Shown piece by piece: positions 34,518 through 45,051 of a stretch of DNA of 64,000 bases. The stretch is from Porodaedalea pini (taxonomy: Eukaryota; Basidiomycota; Agaricomycetes; Hymenochaetales; Hymenochaetaceae): positions 186,001 through 250,000 of the forward strand of contig NBAY01000054.1 of assembly GCA_002794775.1 (NCBI GenBank), given 5' to 3'. Position 1 is the first letter of the stretch. Every line of letters starts with the position of its first letter. The notes beneath the pieces are model-generated. The model made no database searches and was not told where the DNA came from. It saw nothing but the letters and a program-made list of their open reading frames with translations. A program made the position numbers and the translations under genes.

Positions 34518-37476
34518 TTGATTTCTGGATTGTGATGTGCTCGGCCCAGAATACCAAGTAAGCGTGCTCGTGCCACTTGGATGCGTTCCCGTCGGCTGCC
34601 TTAATCAAAGCTTCCTGGACATCATAATGCCATCATTCGATGATCCCGTTGGCCTGAGAATTATACGCTGAGATCTTGATGTGCGAAATGTGGTACCGAT
34701 CCCGCAACCAATCAAGTGCAGCGATAAACGGAGTACCGTTGTCGGTAACGAGTTCAGGACACGCGCCGTACCGACACAGTAATTCCTGAAAAATGAACTG
34801 CCCGATCGTGTGACCAGTCTGCTTTCGCAACAGTCGGAACTCCGGGTAACTGGACAAGGAGCACCGCGTGTGTATGATGTAGTGAAAGCCTCCTGAAGCG
34901 GGCATGTGCTTCGTGTCGATGTGGATCCGGGTGAACAATGTCGGTATGTCCGGTATCGATGGCGGTATCGACACTTTCGTGGTCTGGCGCACCTGACAGA
35001 TATGACACATACGCATGAAGTATTTGACATCCTCTGAAATCGACGGCCACCAAAACCGATCCAGCAATTGAGCATGTACCGAATACACTCCCTTGTGTCT
35101 GAGACCGTCGTGAGCCTGCTGGACGAGCGACCAGTGGCGTTCCAGTTCGACAACCAACTGGGGATGCTCTCGTTGGGTCTTTCGCCAAAGCTGTCCTGCT
35201 TGCATGAAGAATCCGGAGGCGTACCGGACAAACGAGGGAAAGCGCTTCTTGTTGATCTCCGAGGGCTTCCTTCCATGTTCAAGGAGGTACCGAACCAACT
35301 CTAATCACTTATCTCGCGACTTTACCGAATCCGAGGCCAGGAATCGCTGCCCCTGAGGATCTGTGGCTGTACCAGACCCTTCTTTGACGTCGGTACTCAA
35401 CACCGCTCCATACAAAAATGCATACACTGCATCGATCCACTCTTCATAGTTGTCTTCCTCCTGTGGGTCCTCTGGTGCAGCTTGCCGTCTTGACAGTCCG
35501 TCGGTACACGTGAATTCCGCAGCCGGTACGTGGCGAAGCTCGAAGTCAAAAAGGAGAATTCCTGCGATCCACCAGTTTATCATCACGTTCGGCTGTAGAT
35601 CCGGATTGTTAATCATCCCTTTGACGTACGCTGCGTCCATCTTAACCACCAGGAGCTTAACTCCATAAATAAACAACCTCACCGCCCTCAAAGCCCTAAA
35701 CAACCTGAATAACTTGATCTTCAGCTGGGAGTACATCGCCTGTACCAAGTTCCAGTTGATTGACCCAAACCGATTAATCCTTCTCCTACCGTCCGGGTGA
35801 TCCTGGCCTAATGTCCACCCTACTCCTATGATCGACGAATCCACTGCTAAGATAACTGCTCTGTCCGACCCATAGTCGATCACGCACAGCGCCGGGCAGT
35901 CAATAACGGCGTCCTTCAACGTGTCCATTGAATCCTGCTCTTCCGGTCCCCAATCGAATATGTTGTTTTTACGCGTAAGTCAGGTCAGCAGTCGAGCTTT
36001 CTTTGCAAAATCCTTGATAAACACCCTCAACACACCAACTGTACCGAGAAATCCCTTCACCTTGGTCACCGTTCGACATGGGGGCCAATCCCACACCTTC
36101 TGAACCTTCGAATTGTCTGGTTCGCATCCTTGGTATGTGAGTTTATTCCCCAAAAATATCGCCGAATCGGTACATGCCTGGAATTTCTTCCCGGAAAACG
36201 TACCACCCACTTTCCTCATCCTCTGCAGCACTCAGTTTACGTCACACAAGTGTTCGTAGACAAACTGGCAGATGCCCAGGTTCTTGGGAATCGTATTGCA
36301 CCCTCCATCGGTACGCTCATACCATGTGAACCCTCCTTGCGTAATCACATCGTCCGCGAACGGCTGCGCCACCTTAGGAATTTCATCGCTGAGAATAAAC
36401 GTGACGTCTCCATGGAGAATCTGCAGCAAATTCGTGTATCCCATCGGTAGTACCTTCAGTCAAAACGTACCAAGCAGGGTCTGGAACGTCGTTAAGTCCC
36501 GGGACCATTCATCGAGCATCTGCTGGTTGAAAGCAACAGTGAGATCAAGTACTGTGTAACACGCATGCCCGCTGCACACGTCTACTAGCGTCTCGATGTC
36601 TGGCAGTACGGCCGAATCTTGAATGGTCACTCCGTTCAGATCCTGCAAGTTGATAACGAACCGTAAGGATGCTCCGTCTTTCTTCACCACACAAAACCAC
36701 CTCGAGCGGTACGACAAATTTGACGGTTCGATAACTCCGGCGGCGATCTTCTCCCTGAGTATGTTTAGCGTCTTTTCGAGTATCCCAGGGGGGATTGGTA
36801 TGTTCTTCTGCACCCACAGTACGTGCGCCACCATCGGTATGCGTACCAGATCGAAATACGTCAGATCCAAGGTCCCTCTCTCCGTCTCTGACCACGCAAA
36901 CGCTCCTTCCTGCAACATGATCAGATTCACCACCAACTTCTTCTCTTCATCCCACAGAAATCCGCCTGGATCCAATTCCATCGCGTCCAGCCTTTCCTGC
37001 GTAAACTTTCCCATCAGTACAAATGGTACTGGTTTCGTCGGTAACTTTGGCATGTCTGCCAATGGGTCGGGATGTCGCCTTTGAACTATACGAAACTCCT
37101 CCGGTAATACTCCCAGAACGGGATGGACCTTCTGCGCCACCCGCTTGTACGCCAAAACACTTCCTTCCTCCTCCATTGAATCCAACACCACCGAACCAAA
37201 AGTGTCCAAGGAAGCGTCCAAAGCAACGGTACAGGGAGATAAAAGAAATTTCAATCTCTGCGAATAAATAAATGGAGCTGGAGTATTCAAGGTAAAACTA
37301 GGGGGGACATAATGGGAAATAGTCAAATCGGATTGATTCAAAACATTAGAGGACATTTGTTGAAAACTGTAAACAGGTTGAACAAATTGAGAATTAATTT
37401 TGGTCTGAGAAGGGATTGGACGATGAGATAAATAATTGGGGTCATTAAAATGCAAAGATAAAACATCTGTACACAA
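34518..37476 (-). pseudogene. pol: Gypsy-3 Pol: RT, RNase H, integrase
   Basis: One frame with TGA codons at about 36460, 36232, 35980, 35305 and 34630. Order: RT fingers and palm (PSNLSYRSRWFCVVKKDG, RFVINLQDLNGVTIQD), RT active site FADDV in place of the usual YxDD (about 36355), and the connection with GKKFQACTDSAIFLGNK. RNase H follows (VILAVDSSIIGVGW, VKMDAAYVKGMINNPDLQPN), then the integrase zinc finger (HKGVYSVHAQLLDRFWWPSI, CHICQVRQ) and core (HIDTKHMPASGGF, LVTDNGTPFIAALDWL). It is cut before the end of integrase. Neighbouring words suggest the stops replaced CGA or TGG codons. Confidence 0.82.
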
Positions 37477-37559
37477 GTTCGGTATGCGTACCGGCAGATC
37501 AACTCCGCGGCACGTCTTGCATACCGTCGATTTCCACTTGTCTCACCAGCACCGATGCA

Positions 37560-38411
37560 TCAGTTCCTCAACTCGTGAAAACCTGATTCCGGAGCACGCC
37601 AGAATGCCCGGATACTGGTCGACACCTTGCTCCTATGATTGCAATCTCGGGGATCCGTGATGGTTATATGCTGATTGCCTGACAAGAAATCCTTCGTTTC
37701 GCATTCGGTAAGAGTGAAAAATGGTCGTCCCAGCAACACTTCAAATGGTGCCACTGAAACCACTTGAACCTGCAACTTCAAATCCACACCCGCTACCCTG
37801 AATCTGGTGTCTCGAATCCTTCCCAATGTCGATGACTTCCCCACGTCTGTGGCCTCGAGCGTCATCGCGTGATCCGGATCTAAATGAATTCCTAGCTTCT
37901 CCCACACGTCTTCCCGAATGATACACACCACTGCCCCTTGATTGAGTATGGCTTCTGCTTCGACGGCATCCTCGATCAATACCTTAATTACGCAGATGGG
38001 AAGCACGTCGTGTGCCGCCGGTCCCGACTCTAAGAGAACCAGAGCCAACGACTCCGGTACCGCTTGGTACTCCGTGACTTCGCTCCCCTCCTGGTCCAAC
38101 TCGACGAGGTTGACGTTACCGACCACGTACCGCTTCGCTGTTGTCAACTCCTTCATCTGCCACCTCATATCCAAAGACAGAGCAAGGAGCTCCTGCTGTG
38201 TCACCGTTACCGCCAAGTCTAACGTCCTCGACAATACCTTCTGAACCGTCGCCGGATCCTTGATTGGAGCGACATACCGGAACTGTGGCTGGTTTCCGCC
38301 CAAATTCATTGTCGATCTGCTCTCCTGGGGAATGTTTGGGTTACCCGCTGGCTTCGGTACGCTTGGTTTTGCATTCGAGGTCATCGGTACGTTCGCTGGG
38401 CCGGGTTTCGG
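37560..38411 (-). pseudogene. Gypsy-3 aspartic protease region
   Basis: In the same frame as the gag part before it, separated by a single TGA at 38412-38414. The fold is suggested by AEAILNQGAVVCIIREDVWEKL, where the catalytic triplet would be DQGA but is NQGA, and by the flap-to-end part FEVLLGRPFFTLTECET. It ends at TGA 37560; pol continues in another frame. The asparagine in the catalytic position implies loss of protease activity, or one more decay mutation. Confidence 0.65.
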
Positions 38412-39013
38412 TCATACCAGTATCTCGACTCCATCAAACTTGGCTTTCTTTGCCGCCGACGCTCGCTTCTTCGCTTCGTTCAACAACGTTTCGTACTGCG
38501 CCACCTCCAACTCTTCGTCTGATACTTCCTCCACAATCTCGGCCATCATGGCTGGGCCTTCCGACATCTCAGTACTCGTTGCTGTCGACATTGCTACCTC
38601 TATGAGGTTTACGGAGGCCGTACTGGTTTCCTGACACAGTGAATCTATCTTCTCCATCAAATTATTACCCACCGCTGTGCTCGGTACAAACCCTCCATTT
38701 GGTAGCATCACCTTCCCGTTTGCATCCCTCACACACTTTCCAGCCTGGATATACTCTAACACCTTTGGGCACGACCTAATGTAGTGGCTCGTGTCACCAC
38801 AGAACGCACACCCGGGACTCCTCTGAGACGTCATCGCTGGCGGCGGTCTTTGCCCAAGGGACTGCACCTGGACCTGAATGTTCTTGACCGCTTCCCACAC
38901 CGTACCGATATCCACCTCTTCCGACTTTACCTTTGACTGAATCATCAGGTTGGGTGCTTGAGTCGTCAGTACGTCGTCAAATACCGTACCGGCCAGGATG
39001 TAGTTGGCATGCT
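38412..39013 (-). pseudogene. gag: Gypsy-3 Gag, C-terminal part with zinc knuckle
   Basis: Continues the gag begun at 53820 after removal of copia-1 (the joint reads LVV then VKHANYILAGTVFDD). Contains one CCHC knuckle (CAFCGDTSHYIRSC) and an acidic tail. Ends at a TGA likely derived from CGA. Confidence 0.78.
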
Positions 39014-39018
39014 TCACC

Positions 39019-39248
39019 TGTTGGAAGTGTGATTCTGACACTTATTTTATGTTTTCCATGCTTTTCTTGATTTATTCCCACGCCTCTGTTCGCACATGTG
39101 CGCGCATGTGCGAACATCACGTGATTTTTGTCTTATGTAATATTAGCTTCAAAGCGGCTGAGACAATGTATGAGTGTTCCTATCTGTTGCACTCATCCAT
39201 TGGACTCAGGTGTGAAGTGTGACCCCTTTTGGTTCACTGCTGCTAATA
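39019..39248 (+). repeat. Copia-1 5' LTR
   Basis: TGTTGGAAGTGTG to GCTGCTAATA, 230 bp (family end is CTAACA). Inside, at about 39091-39116, is an inverted repeat with 10-bp arms TTCGCACATG/CATGTGCGAA around TGCGCG, followed by CACGTG. Differs from the preserved part of its 3' LTR at two transitions, so insertion was fairly recent. Confidence 0.88.
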
Positions 39249-40235
39249 GGTTATGAGCCTTGTGCTCTAACTTCACACACTGGTTCTGGACTTCGAGAAG
39301 CACCCCCTGCTTTAATTATAGACTGATCGGACCTGATCTGCACACCCTACACACAGTGTTTCGCCGATTGCAACGTTCCTGGTGGTTGGATTGAGCTGGA
39401 TCTTTGTTGATTGGAAAATCGGTGTGTCTGCCACGTCTCTGCCAAGTTTCGTGCCACCACATCCACTTCCCATTGCACTACACTGCATTCATTCACCACC
39501 TGCATCCAAAACCTCTATCACCCGTCACTTGATATTGGCTTGACTGTTTGCACTATACCTTGGCTTATCGTTGGGGTTACGTGTGAGCTACGTTCATGCC
39601 AACTTACATCAATGTTCAACTCGATTTGAGTGTGCTGCAACAGTTTTCACTGAGCATCCACTCTTATTGCATTCTGCACTTGGCTGCATTGCGTGGTTGT
39701 CACATTTTCTGTGGAACCTGTGGTCCGATTCTCTCGAAACTTCGTGTGCGTGCTTGTGTTCACGCCTCCTCAGTGTGTGTTGATTTGCATTGCAATCACA
39801 CCACTCGTTCTCCCTCAGTGTCCCATTTTGCATGGTTACCAGCTCTGGTGTGAGTTGATTAAGGCCCATTTCACCCCATTCTGTTGTTGTTGGATCAGAC
39901 TAGCCTATCGTCTGTGAAGCTCGACTGCTCAGCCTTAGTTCGCTGATTGTGACACTCTTTTGAGTGTCACTTAAGCCTAGAGCCTCTCTCAGTCAGCGGT
40001 GCCTGCAGGGTCTTAGCAGACCAACAGACCAGCACTGTCTTGCGGCGACTCTGTGTATACTTCGACGTTTTGAGTGTCTGGTAACCTTCATTGGCTTGCA
40101 TTGAACTGTCATCTGTAATCGTGTCATTGTGGTCTGTACACACTTTCCTTCACTGTGCCCCACTCACACATCCAATTCCTCCCAAACATCACACACACGT
40201 TGTACCCATCGTCCCCTACCTGCCTGTGAAACGTC
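39249..40235 (+). promoter_or_regulatory. Copia-1 primer-binding site and long leader
   Basis: GGTTATGAGCC directly after the LTR is the likely tRNA primer site. The leader is about 987 bp, long for a copia element, and nearly the same in copia-2. It holds a strong hairpin at 39949-39970 (9-bp stem GTGACACTC, loop TTTT) and a short ORF at 39596-39853 (85 codons) with the same length in both copies. I cannot tell whether the ORF is translated; the hairpin could serve packaging, dimerisation or translation control. Confidence 0.6.
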
Positions 40236-43200
40236 ATGTCCGAATCTGCCCCTGCCGACTCACTGTCTTCATTTAACAAGTTGGGTGAAGGCAACTATCC
40301 TACTTGGAAATTCGACATGCAGGCTGCCCTTCAGTACAAGAAGCTTTGGTGCCTCGTTTCAGGCAAGGAGTCGAAGCCATCTTCTCCTCCTGATAAAGTC
40401 GAACTCTGGGAAGAAAGGGCTGAGCAAGCAGCTGGCCTTATCTACCAGAAACTCGAAAACAGCATGCAGATTTTGGTACAATCACACATGGGTGACCCTG
40501 TAGAGATGTGGAAAGCGCTCGAGAAACTGCACAAGCAGGACAACCCAGCTGCACATTTTATTGCCTATGACGAATTTTTCGGTATCAGCAAGAAGGAGGA
40601 TGAGTCTTTGACCGCACTAGTCAGCAGAGTTGAGCATGGACTTCATAACATCAGAAATACGCGCACTAGCACTCTCAAACTCGAAGAGTTTGAGGATGAG
40701 CTTGCATGTGTTGCCTTGGTTCGCTCCCTGCCTGAAGAGTACTCATCCTTCCGCTCTGCACTCTTGCTCCTGACAGATTTCAAGTTAAAGACGCTTAAGA
40801 AAGCATTTATGCAGGAGCAAATGAACCGTCAATTGCGTGCTGGTGATCAGTCCATGGCCCTGAAAGCGTCCTCTGCTCCCTCTAAGCCTTCCTCATCGTC
40901 TCAGCCTGTTGTCTGCAAATTTTGCGGCATTAAAGGTCATCCAGAGTCGAAGTGCTTCAAGAGACGTGATGCAATTGAGGCAATTAGGGCCAAGAGGAAG
41001 GATAACAAAGGGAAGACTAAGGAGAAAGCACAATCTGCTCAGCAGGACGACTCCGAGTCTGTCCAATCTGCTGAATTTGCTGGAAATGCAAGTACCCCAG
41101 ACTTCACCAACCCCCATACACCCCTCATTCTCGATGCAGGAACTGATTGGATTGTTGATACAGGTGCCACTTGCCACATGACACCCCACCGACACTGGTT
41201 TCACAAATATTCACCAAATCGCACCCCTATACGCCTTGCAAACAACGAAATCATCTATTCTGTTGGAGTGGGCACAGTGCGATTTCAACCAGTAATCAAT
41301 GGCAAAGATGGACACTTACTTGAATTTGAACGTGTACTTCATGTCCCTGATTTGCGAAACAATCTCCTCTCAGTCCTGTATTTAACTCGTGCCAAATCGT
41401 ATATTGTCACCATTCAGCGTGATAAGATTCTATTCAATCAAAATGGCACTCTCCTCTTCACTGCAAATGTCACTCCCAACAATGCTGCATCACTCAATGG
41501 CCAAGTCATACCCATGAGTGCATTCTCTGCACTTACAAGCACTTGTCCACTTGATTTGACTCTGTGGCATCGACGTTTTGCACACCTACACCATGGTGAT
41601 GTGAAAAAACTGCTCAATGAGCATTTAGTTGAGGGAATGGTGATTAAGTCAAAGGACTTGCCAGATCCGATCTGTGAGCCTTGCATTGCAGGCAAACAGC
41701 ATCGTTCTAATGTCTCAAAACTTGCATCGCATTGTGCATCAAGTCTTCTTCAATTGGTTCACTCAGATGTGCATGGTCCTCTTCCCATTCAGTCAAGGAA
41801 TGGTTACAAGTACTGGATCACCTTCATTGATGATTTCAGTCGCTTCTGGGCAGTTTTGCCTTTGAAGAAGAAGAGTGACGCTTTTAGTGCTTTTAAGCAT
41901 TTTAAGGCATATGCAGAGAATCAGTTAGATTTGAAGATTAAGGCCACTCGTGATGATAAGGGAGGAGAATACATGCCAAAGGAATGGGATCAACTCTGTG
42001 AAAATGAAGGCATTCATCGCCAGCACACTGTCAGAAATGAACCCCACCAAAACGGTGTTGCTGAACGCGCAAACAGGACGTTAGCTGAGGGCATCACCAC
42101 TATGCTGAATGAAGCACACTTACCTGCTACTTTCTGGTGGGATGCAGTTGCTGCTTTTGTTCATGTCCATAATCGCTCTCCTACATCTGCGGTGAATGAC
42201 AACACACCCTATCAACTCTGGTACAAGTCTAAACCAGATGTTTCTCATTTTCGCGTTTTTGGCTGCACTTCATATGTGCATGTCCAGAAAGATCAACGCA
42301 AACAGTTGCAATCCCACACACAGAAATGTGTCTTCCTTGGCTACCCTGCAAATTACAAAGGATGGCTATTCTGGAACCCTGTTACACGCAAGGAGATCAT
42401 TAGTGACTCTGCTCAGTTTGATGAACGCGTGTTTCCAGGCAATTCTAGGACTCCTGTTGATTTGCGGGTACAATCTCCTCCAGAGGCAAAAGATCTGCCA
42501 GAACAGGTGGGAGTAGAAAGTGATGATGATGATGATGTTCTGCCATCTCCTCCACCTCCTGTTTGTCCAGTGGACCCTCCTGTACCTCCACCAACTCGTT
42601 CCCCTTCTTCGCTTGCTTCTGCACGTAAACACACTGTGTCTCCTCCACCTTCTCAGACTCCTCCTGCTAAGAAAGCAAGGAGTGAGCACCCTAATCAGAC
42701 TCAAACTCCGTCATCAGCTCCTCCTCCCAGGCCAAAACCACGCACTACCACTGGTGCATGGGACAGAATGATCAATCCACTTATGGATTATCCAGGTCGA
42801 CGCATTCCTAGACCTGATCCTGTTCCCATACCTGAGCCTGAAGTTGTGCATCAGCCAGAAATGGATGTGCACATGGAGGATGCTGAACAGCACGATGAAC
42901 TTGATGTCATGTCTGAAGAGGAGATGCAAGCAGAAGCGCTCATGTTCAATGGGCTCATGGACTTTGGCACAAATGCAGGTCTTGAAGACAAGTACATTGC
43001 TTTTGATGATGCGTTTGACTATGTCTTCAAGTCTACAAATTGTCTTGAGCATGTATTCTCTGCAGAAGTGCGCAAGCAATATGGTCCAGAGCCCTACCAG
43101 TGGAAGGATATCAAGGGGCGCCCTGATGCCCATCTTTGGGAACAGGCTGCAATGGAAGAGTTCATCAGTCTGATTGAGAATGGCACTTTCCAGCCTGTCA

Positions 43201-44651
43201 GACTTCCAACTGGTCGTAAAACTATTGGTTGTCGCTGGGTGTTCAAACTCAAGCGCAAGGCAGATGGCTCTGTGGACAGGTACAAGGCAAGACTGGTTGC
43301 AAAGGGATACTCACAGCGACCAGGATTGGAGTTTTCACAGGTGTTTGCACCAACTGCAAAGTGGGCAGCACTACGTGCAATTCTGGCTATAGCTGCACTT
43401 GAGGACCTTGAGCTTTACAGTGTAGACATCTCCACCGCTTTTCTCAATGGTGAGATGGATCATGATGTCTACATGGACCAGCCTGAAGGGTTTGAGGAGT
43501 ATTATGGTGCTGGATTTGTTCTTAAGCTAGTAAAGTCTATCTATGGACTGAAACAAGCTGGACGCCAGTGGCACAAGAAACTCGATTCAGTACTGAAGGG
43601 TATGGGCTTCCAACTGGTGCGCTGCGACAACAGTATATGGGTCTATCGCAGAGAGGATGTGCGCATTATCATTCCTGTCTATGTTGATGACATGACCATT
43701 GCTGCAAAGTCGAAGGAGCAGTACCAGTTTGTGAAGAGTGAGTTGGAGAAGCACTTCAAGCTACATGACCTCGGGCCAACTTCATTCCTCTTGGGAGTTC
43801 ACATTGAGCGTGATCGCTCTCAGCACTCTTTGTCTATATCTCAGCGCCAGTATATCATTGACATACTTGAGCGTTTTGAACTTAGCAATTGTGGCACTGT
43901 GACAACCCCACTACCTGAAGGTCATAAGCTTAGCAAGTCCATGGCTCCCAAGAATGATGAAGAGACTGCCTTCATGAAGACTGTTCCTTACAAGCAGTTG
44001 GTGGGCGCTCTCATGTATCTTGCTGTGGCTACACGCCCAGACATTGCTTATGCAGTGGGAGTTCTGGCACGTTTTAGTGCTAATCCTGGCATGGCTCACT
44101 GGAAGGCTGCAAAGCACTTGTATCGTTACCTTCAAGGTACCAAAGACTACAAGTTGACTTATGCATCTGACCCCAACTCAGCTGAGCTGTTCACCACATT
44201 CTCTGATGCAGACCATGGTGGTGATGAGGATGACAGGTGCTCTACAAGTGGCATGGTGGTCAAAATGGGAACTGGTGCAATCAGTTGGGCAAGTCGATTG
44301 CAAACTATTGTGACTCTCTCTACTACTGAGGCAGAATACATTGCTGCTGTACAATCAGGACAAGAGATCATATGGTTGCGCAACTTGCTCACTGAGTTTG
44401 GGTATCATTTTGATGCCCCATCTGTTCTCTATGTTGACAACCAGTCTGCATTAGCAGTTGCCAGAAATCCTGAACATCATGGGCGCATGAAACACCTGGA
44501 TTTGCGTCATTACTGGCTGAGAGATGTGGTTGAAGCAGGCTATGTGGATGTGAGGTACTTGCCCACTAAGTCTATGCCAGCTGATATCATGACCAAAGCC
44601 CTTGGGTGCTTGAAAGTGGGAGAGATGTGTGGGATGTTAGGTCTTAGGTGA
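40236..44651 (+). CDS. Copia-1 Gag-Pol polyprotein, intact
   Basis: 1471 residues without a stop. Order: Gag with a UBN2-like capsid (NYPTWKFDMQAALQYKKLW, residues about 17-36); CCHC knuckle CKFCGIKGHPESKC from about 227; protease WIVDTGATCHMT with Asp near 308; GAG-pre-integrase (LWHRRFAHLHHGDV, ICEPCIAGKQHR); integrase core (HSDVHGPLP, FIDDFSRFW, NGVAERANRT); a proline-rich linker; reverse transcriptase with YVDD at 1149-1152; and RNase H (STTEAEYIA, LYVDNQSAL, MPADIMTKAL). A single ORF fits fungal copia elements. It is the only undamaged retroelement gene here, although its 3' LTR is split by a later insertion. Copia-2 has the same layout with decay mutations. Confidence 0.92.
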   Translation: MSESAPADSLSSFNKLGEGNYPTWKFDMQAALQYKKLWCLVSGKESKPSSPPDKVELWEERAEQAAGLIYQKLENSMQILVQSHMGDPVEMWKALEKLHKQDNPAAHFIAYDEFFGISKKEDESLTALVSRVEHGLHNIRNTRTSTLKLEEFEDELACVALVRSLPEEYSSFRSALLLLTDFKLKTLKKAFMQEQMNRQLRAGDQSMALKASSAPSKPSSSSQPVVCKFCGIKGHPESKCFKRRDAIEAIRAKRKDNKGKTKEKAQSAQQDDSESVQSAEFAGNASTPDFTNPHTPLILDAGTDWIVDTGATCHMTPHRHWFHKYSPNRTPIRLANNEIIYSVGVGTVRFQPVINGKDGHLLEFERVLHVPDLRNNLLSVLYLTRAKSYIVTIQRDKILFNQNGTLLFTANVTPNNAASLNGQVIPMSAFSALTSTCPLDLTLWHRRFAHLHHGDVKKLLNEHLVEGMVIKSKDLPDPICEPCIAGKQHRSNVSKLASHCASSLLQLVHSDVHGPLPIQSRNGYKYWITFIDDFSRFWAVLPLKKKSDAFSAFKHFKAYAENQLDLKIKATRDDKGGEYMPKEWDQLCENEGIHRQHTVRNEPHQNGVAERANRTLAEGITTMLNEAHLPATFWWDAVAAFVHVHNRSPTSAVNDNTPYQLWYKSKPDVSHFRVFGCTSYVHVQKDQRKQLQSHTQKCVFLGYPANYKGWLFWNPVTRKEIISDSAQFDERVFPGNSRTPVDLRVQSPPEAKDLPEQVGVESDDDDDVLPSPPPPVCPVDPPVPPPTRSPSSLASARKHTVSPPPSQTPPAKKARSEHPNQTQTPSSAPPPRPKPRTTTGAWDRMINPLMDYPGRRIPRPDPVPIPEPEVVHQPEMDVHMEDAEQHDELDVMSEEEMQAEALMFNGLMDFGTNAGLEDKYIAFDDAFDYVFKSTNCLEHVFSAEVRKQYGPEPYQWKDIKGRPDAHLWEQAAMEEFISLIENGTFQPVRLPTGRKTIGCRWVFKLKRKADGSVDRYKARLVAKGYSQRPGLEFSQVFAPTAKWAALRAILAIAALEDLELYSVDISTAFLNGEMDHDVYMDQPEGFEEYYGAGFVLKLVKSIYGLKQAGRQWHKKLDSVLKGMGFQLVRCDNSIWVYRREDVRIIIPVYVDDMTIAAKSKEQYQFVKSELEKHFKLHDLGPTSFLLGVHIERDRSQHSLSISQRQYIIDILERFELSNCGTVTTPLPEGHKLSKSMAPKNDEETAFMKTVPYKQLVGALMYLAVATRPDIAYAVGVLARFSANPGMAHWKAAKHLYRYLQGTKDYKLTYASDPNSAELFTTFSDADHGGDEDDRCSTSGMVVKMGTGAISWASRLQTIVTLSTTEAEYIAAVQSGQEIIWLRNLLTEFGYHFDAPSVLYVDNQSALAVARNPEHHGRMKHLDLRHYWLRDVVEAGYVDVRYLPTKSMPADIMTKALGCLKVGEMCGMLGLR

Positions 44652-44679
44652 CTTACAGATGTGTCAGATCAGGTGGGAG

Positions 44680-44873
44680 TGTTGGAAGTGTGATTCTGAC
44701 ACTTATTTTATGTTTTCCATGCTTTTCTTGATTTATTCCCACGCCTCTGTTTGCACATGTGCGCGCATGTGCGAACATCACGTGATTTTTGTCTTATGTA
44801 ATATTAGCTTCAAAGCGGCTGAGACAATGTATGAGTGTCCCTATCTGTTGCACTCATCCATTGGACTCAGGTA
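44680..44873 (+). repeat. Copia-1 3' LTR, left part
   Basis: Preceded by the purine tract AGGTGGGAG. Runs from TGTTGGAAGTGTG to GGACTCAGG, then meets the MITE. The remaining part of the LTR is at 52771-52839. The 31 bases from CTATCTGTTG to GACTCAGG (44841-44871) are present on both sides. Confidence 0.85.
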
Positions 44874-45051
44874 CTTGAGGTAGTGGGCCATTGGGATGGC
44901 AAGCTACGATTACTGTTTACTGAATAGTAAATAATTAACTAATGAGAATAATGTTTTAGTATAACTTTCAAGCTTTAGTCTTCTCATATAAAATGAAAGA
45001 CACAGAAAACAGTAATCATAGCTTGCCATCCCAATGGCCCACTACCTCAAG
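44874..45051 (-). mobile_element. 178-bp MITE, copy 3
   Basis: Same ends and length, with the core in the opposite orientation to copies 1 and 2. It sits between the cut copia LTR and the cut PRP8 fragment. Confidence 0.85.

Larger units (their letters stand above)
34518..39013 (-). mobile_element. Gypsy-3, inner and 3' part (gag end, protease, pol)
   Basis: Minus-strand Ty3/gypsy element of a different lineage from gypsy-1 and -2. It is continuous with 52845-54842 once copia-1 is removed: the TCACC duplication at 39014-39018 and 52840-52844 joins the gag halves in frame. The 3' end of integrase and the 3' LTR are missing, cut at the MITE at 34517. CGGTAC or GTACCG recurs through the whole element. 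Confidence 0.82.

Noticed and set aside
42366..42771. Histidine- or leucine-rich ORFs overlapping the copia linker
   Set aside because: Other-frame products of the proline-rich linker and its GATGAT run.
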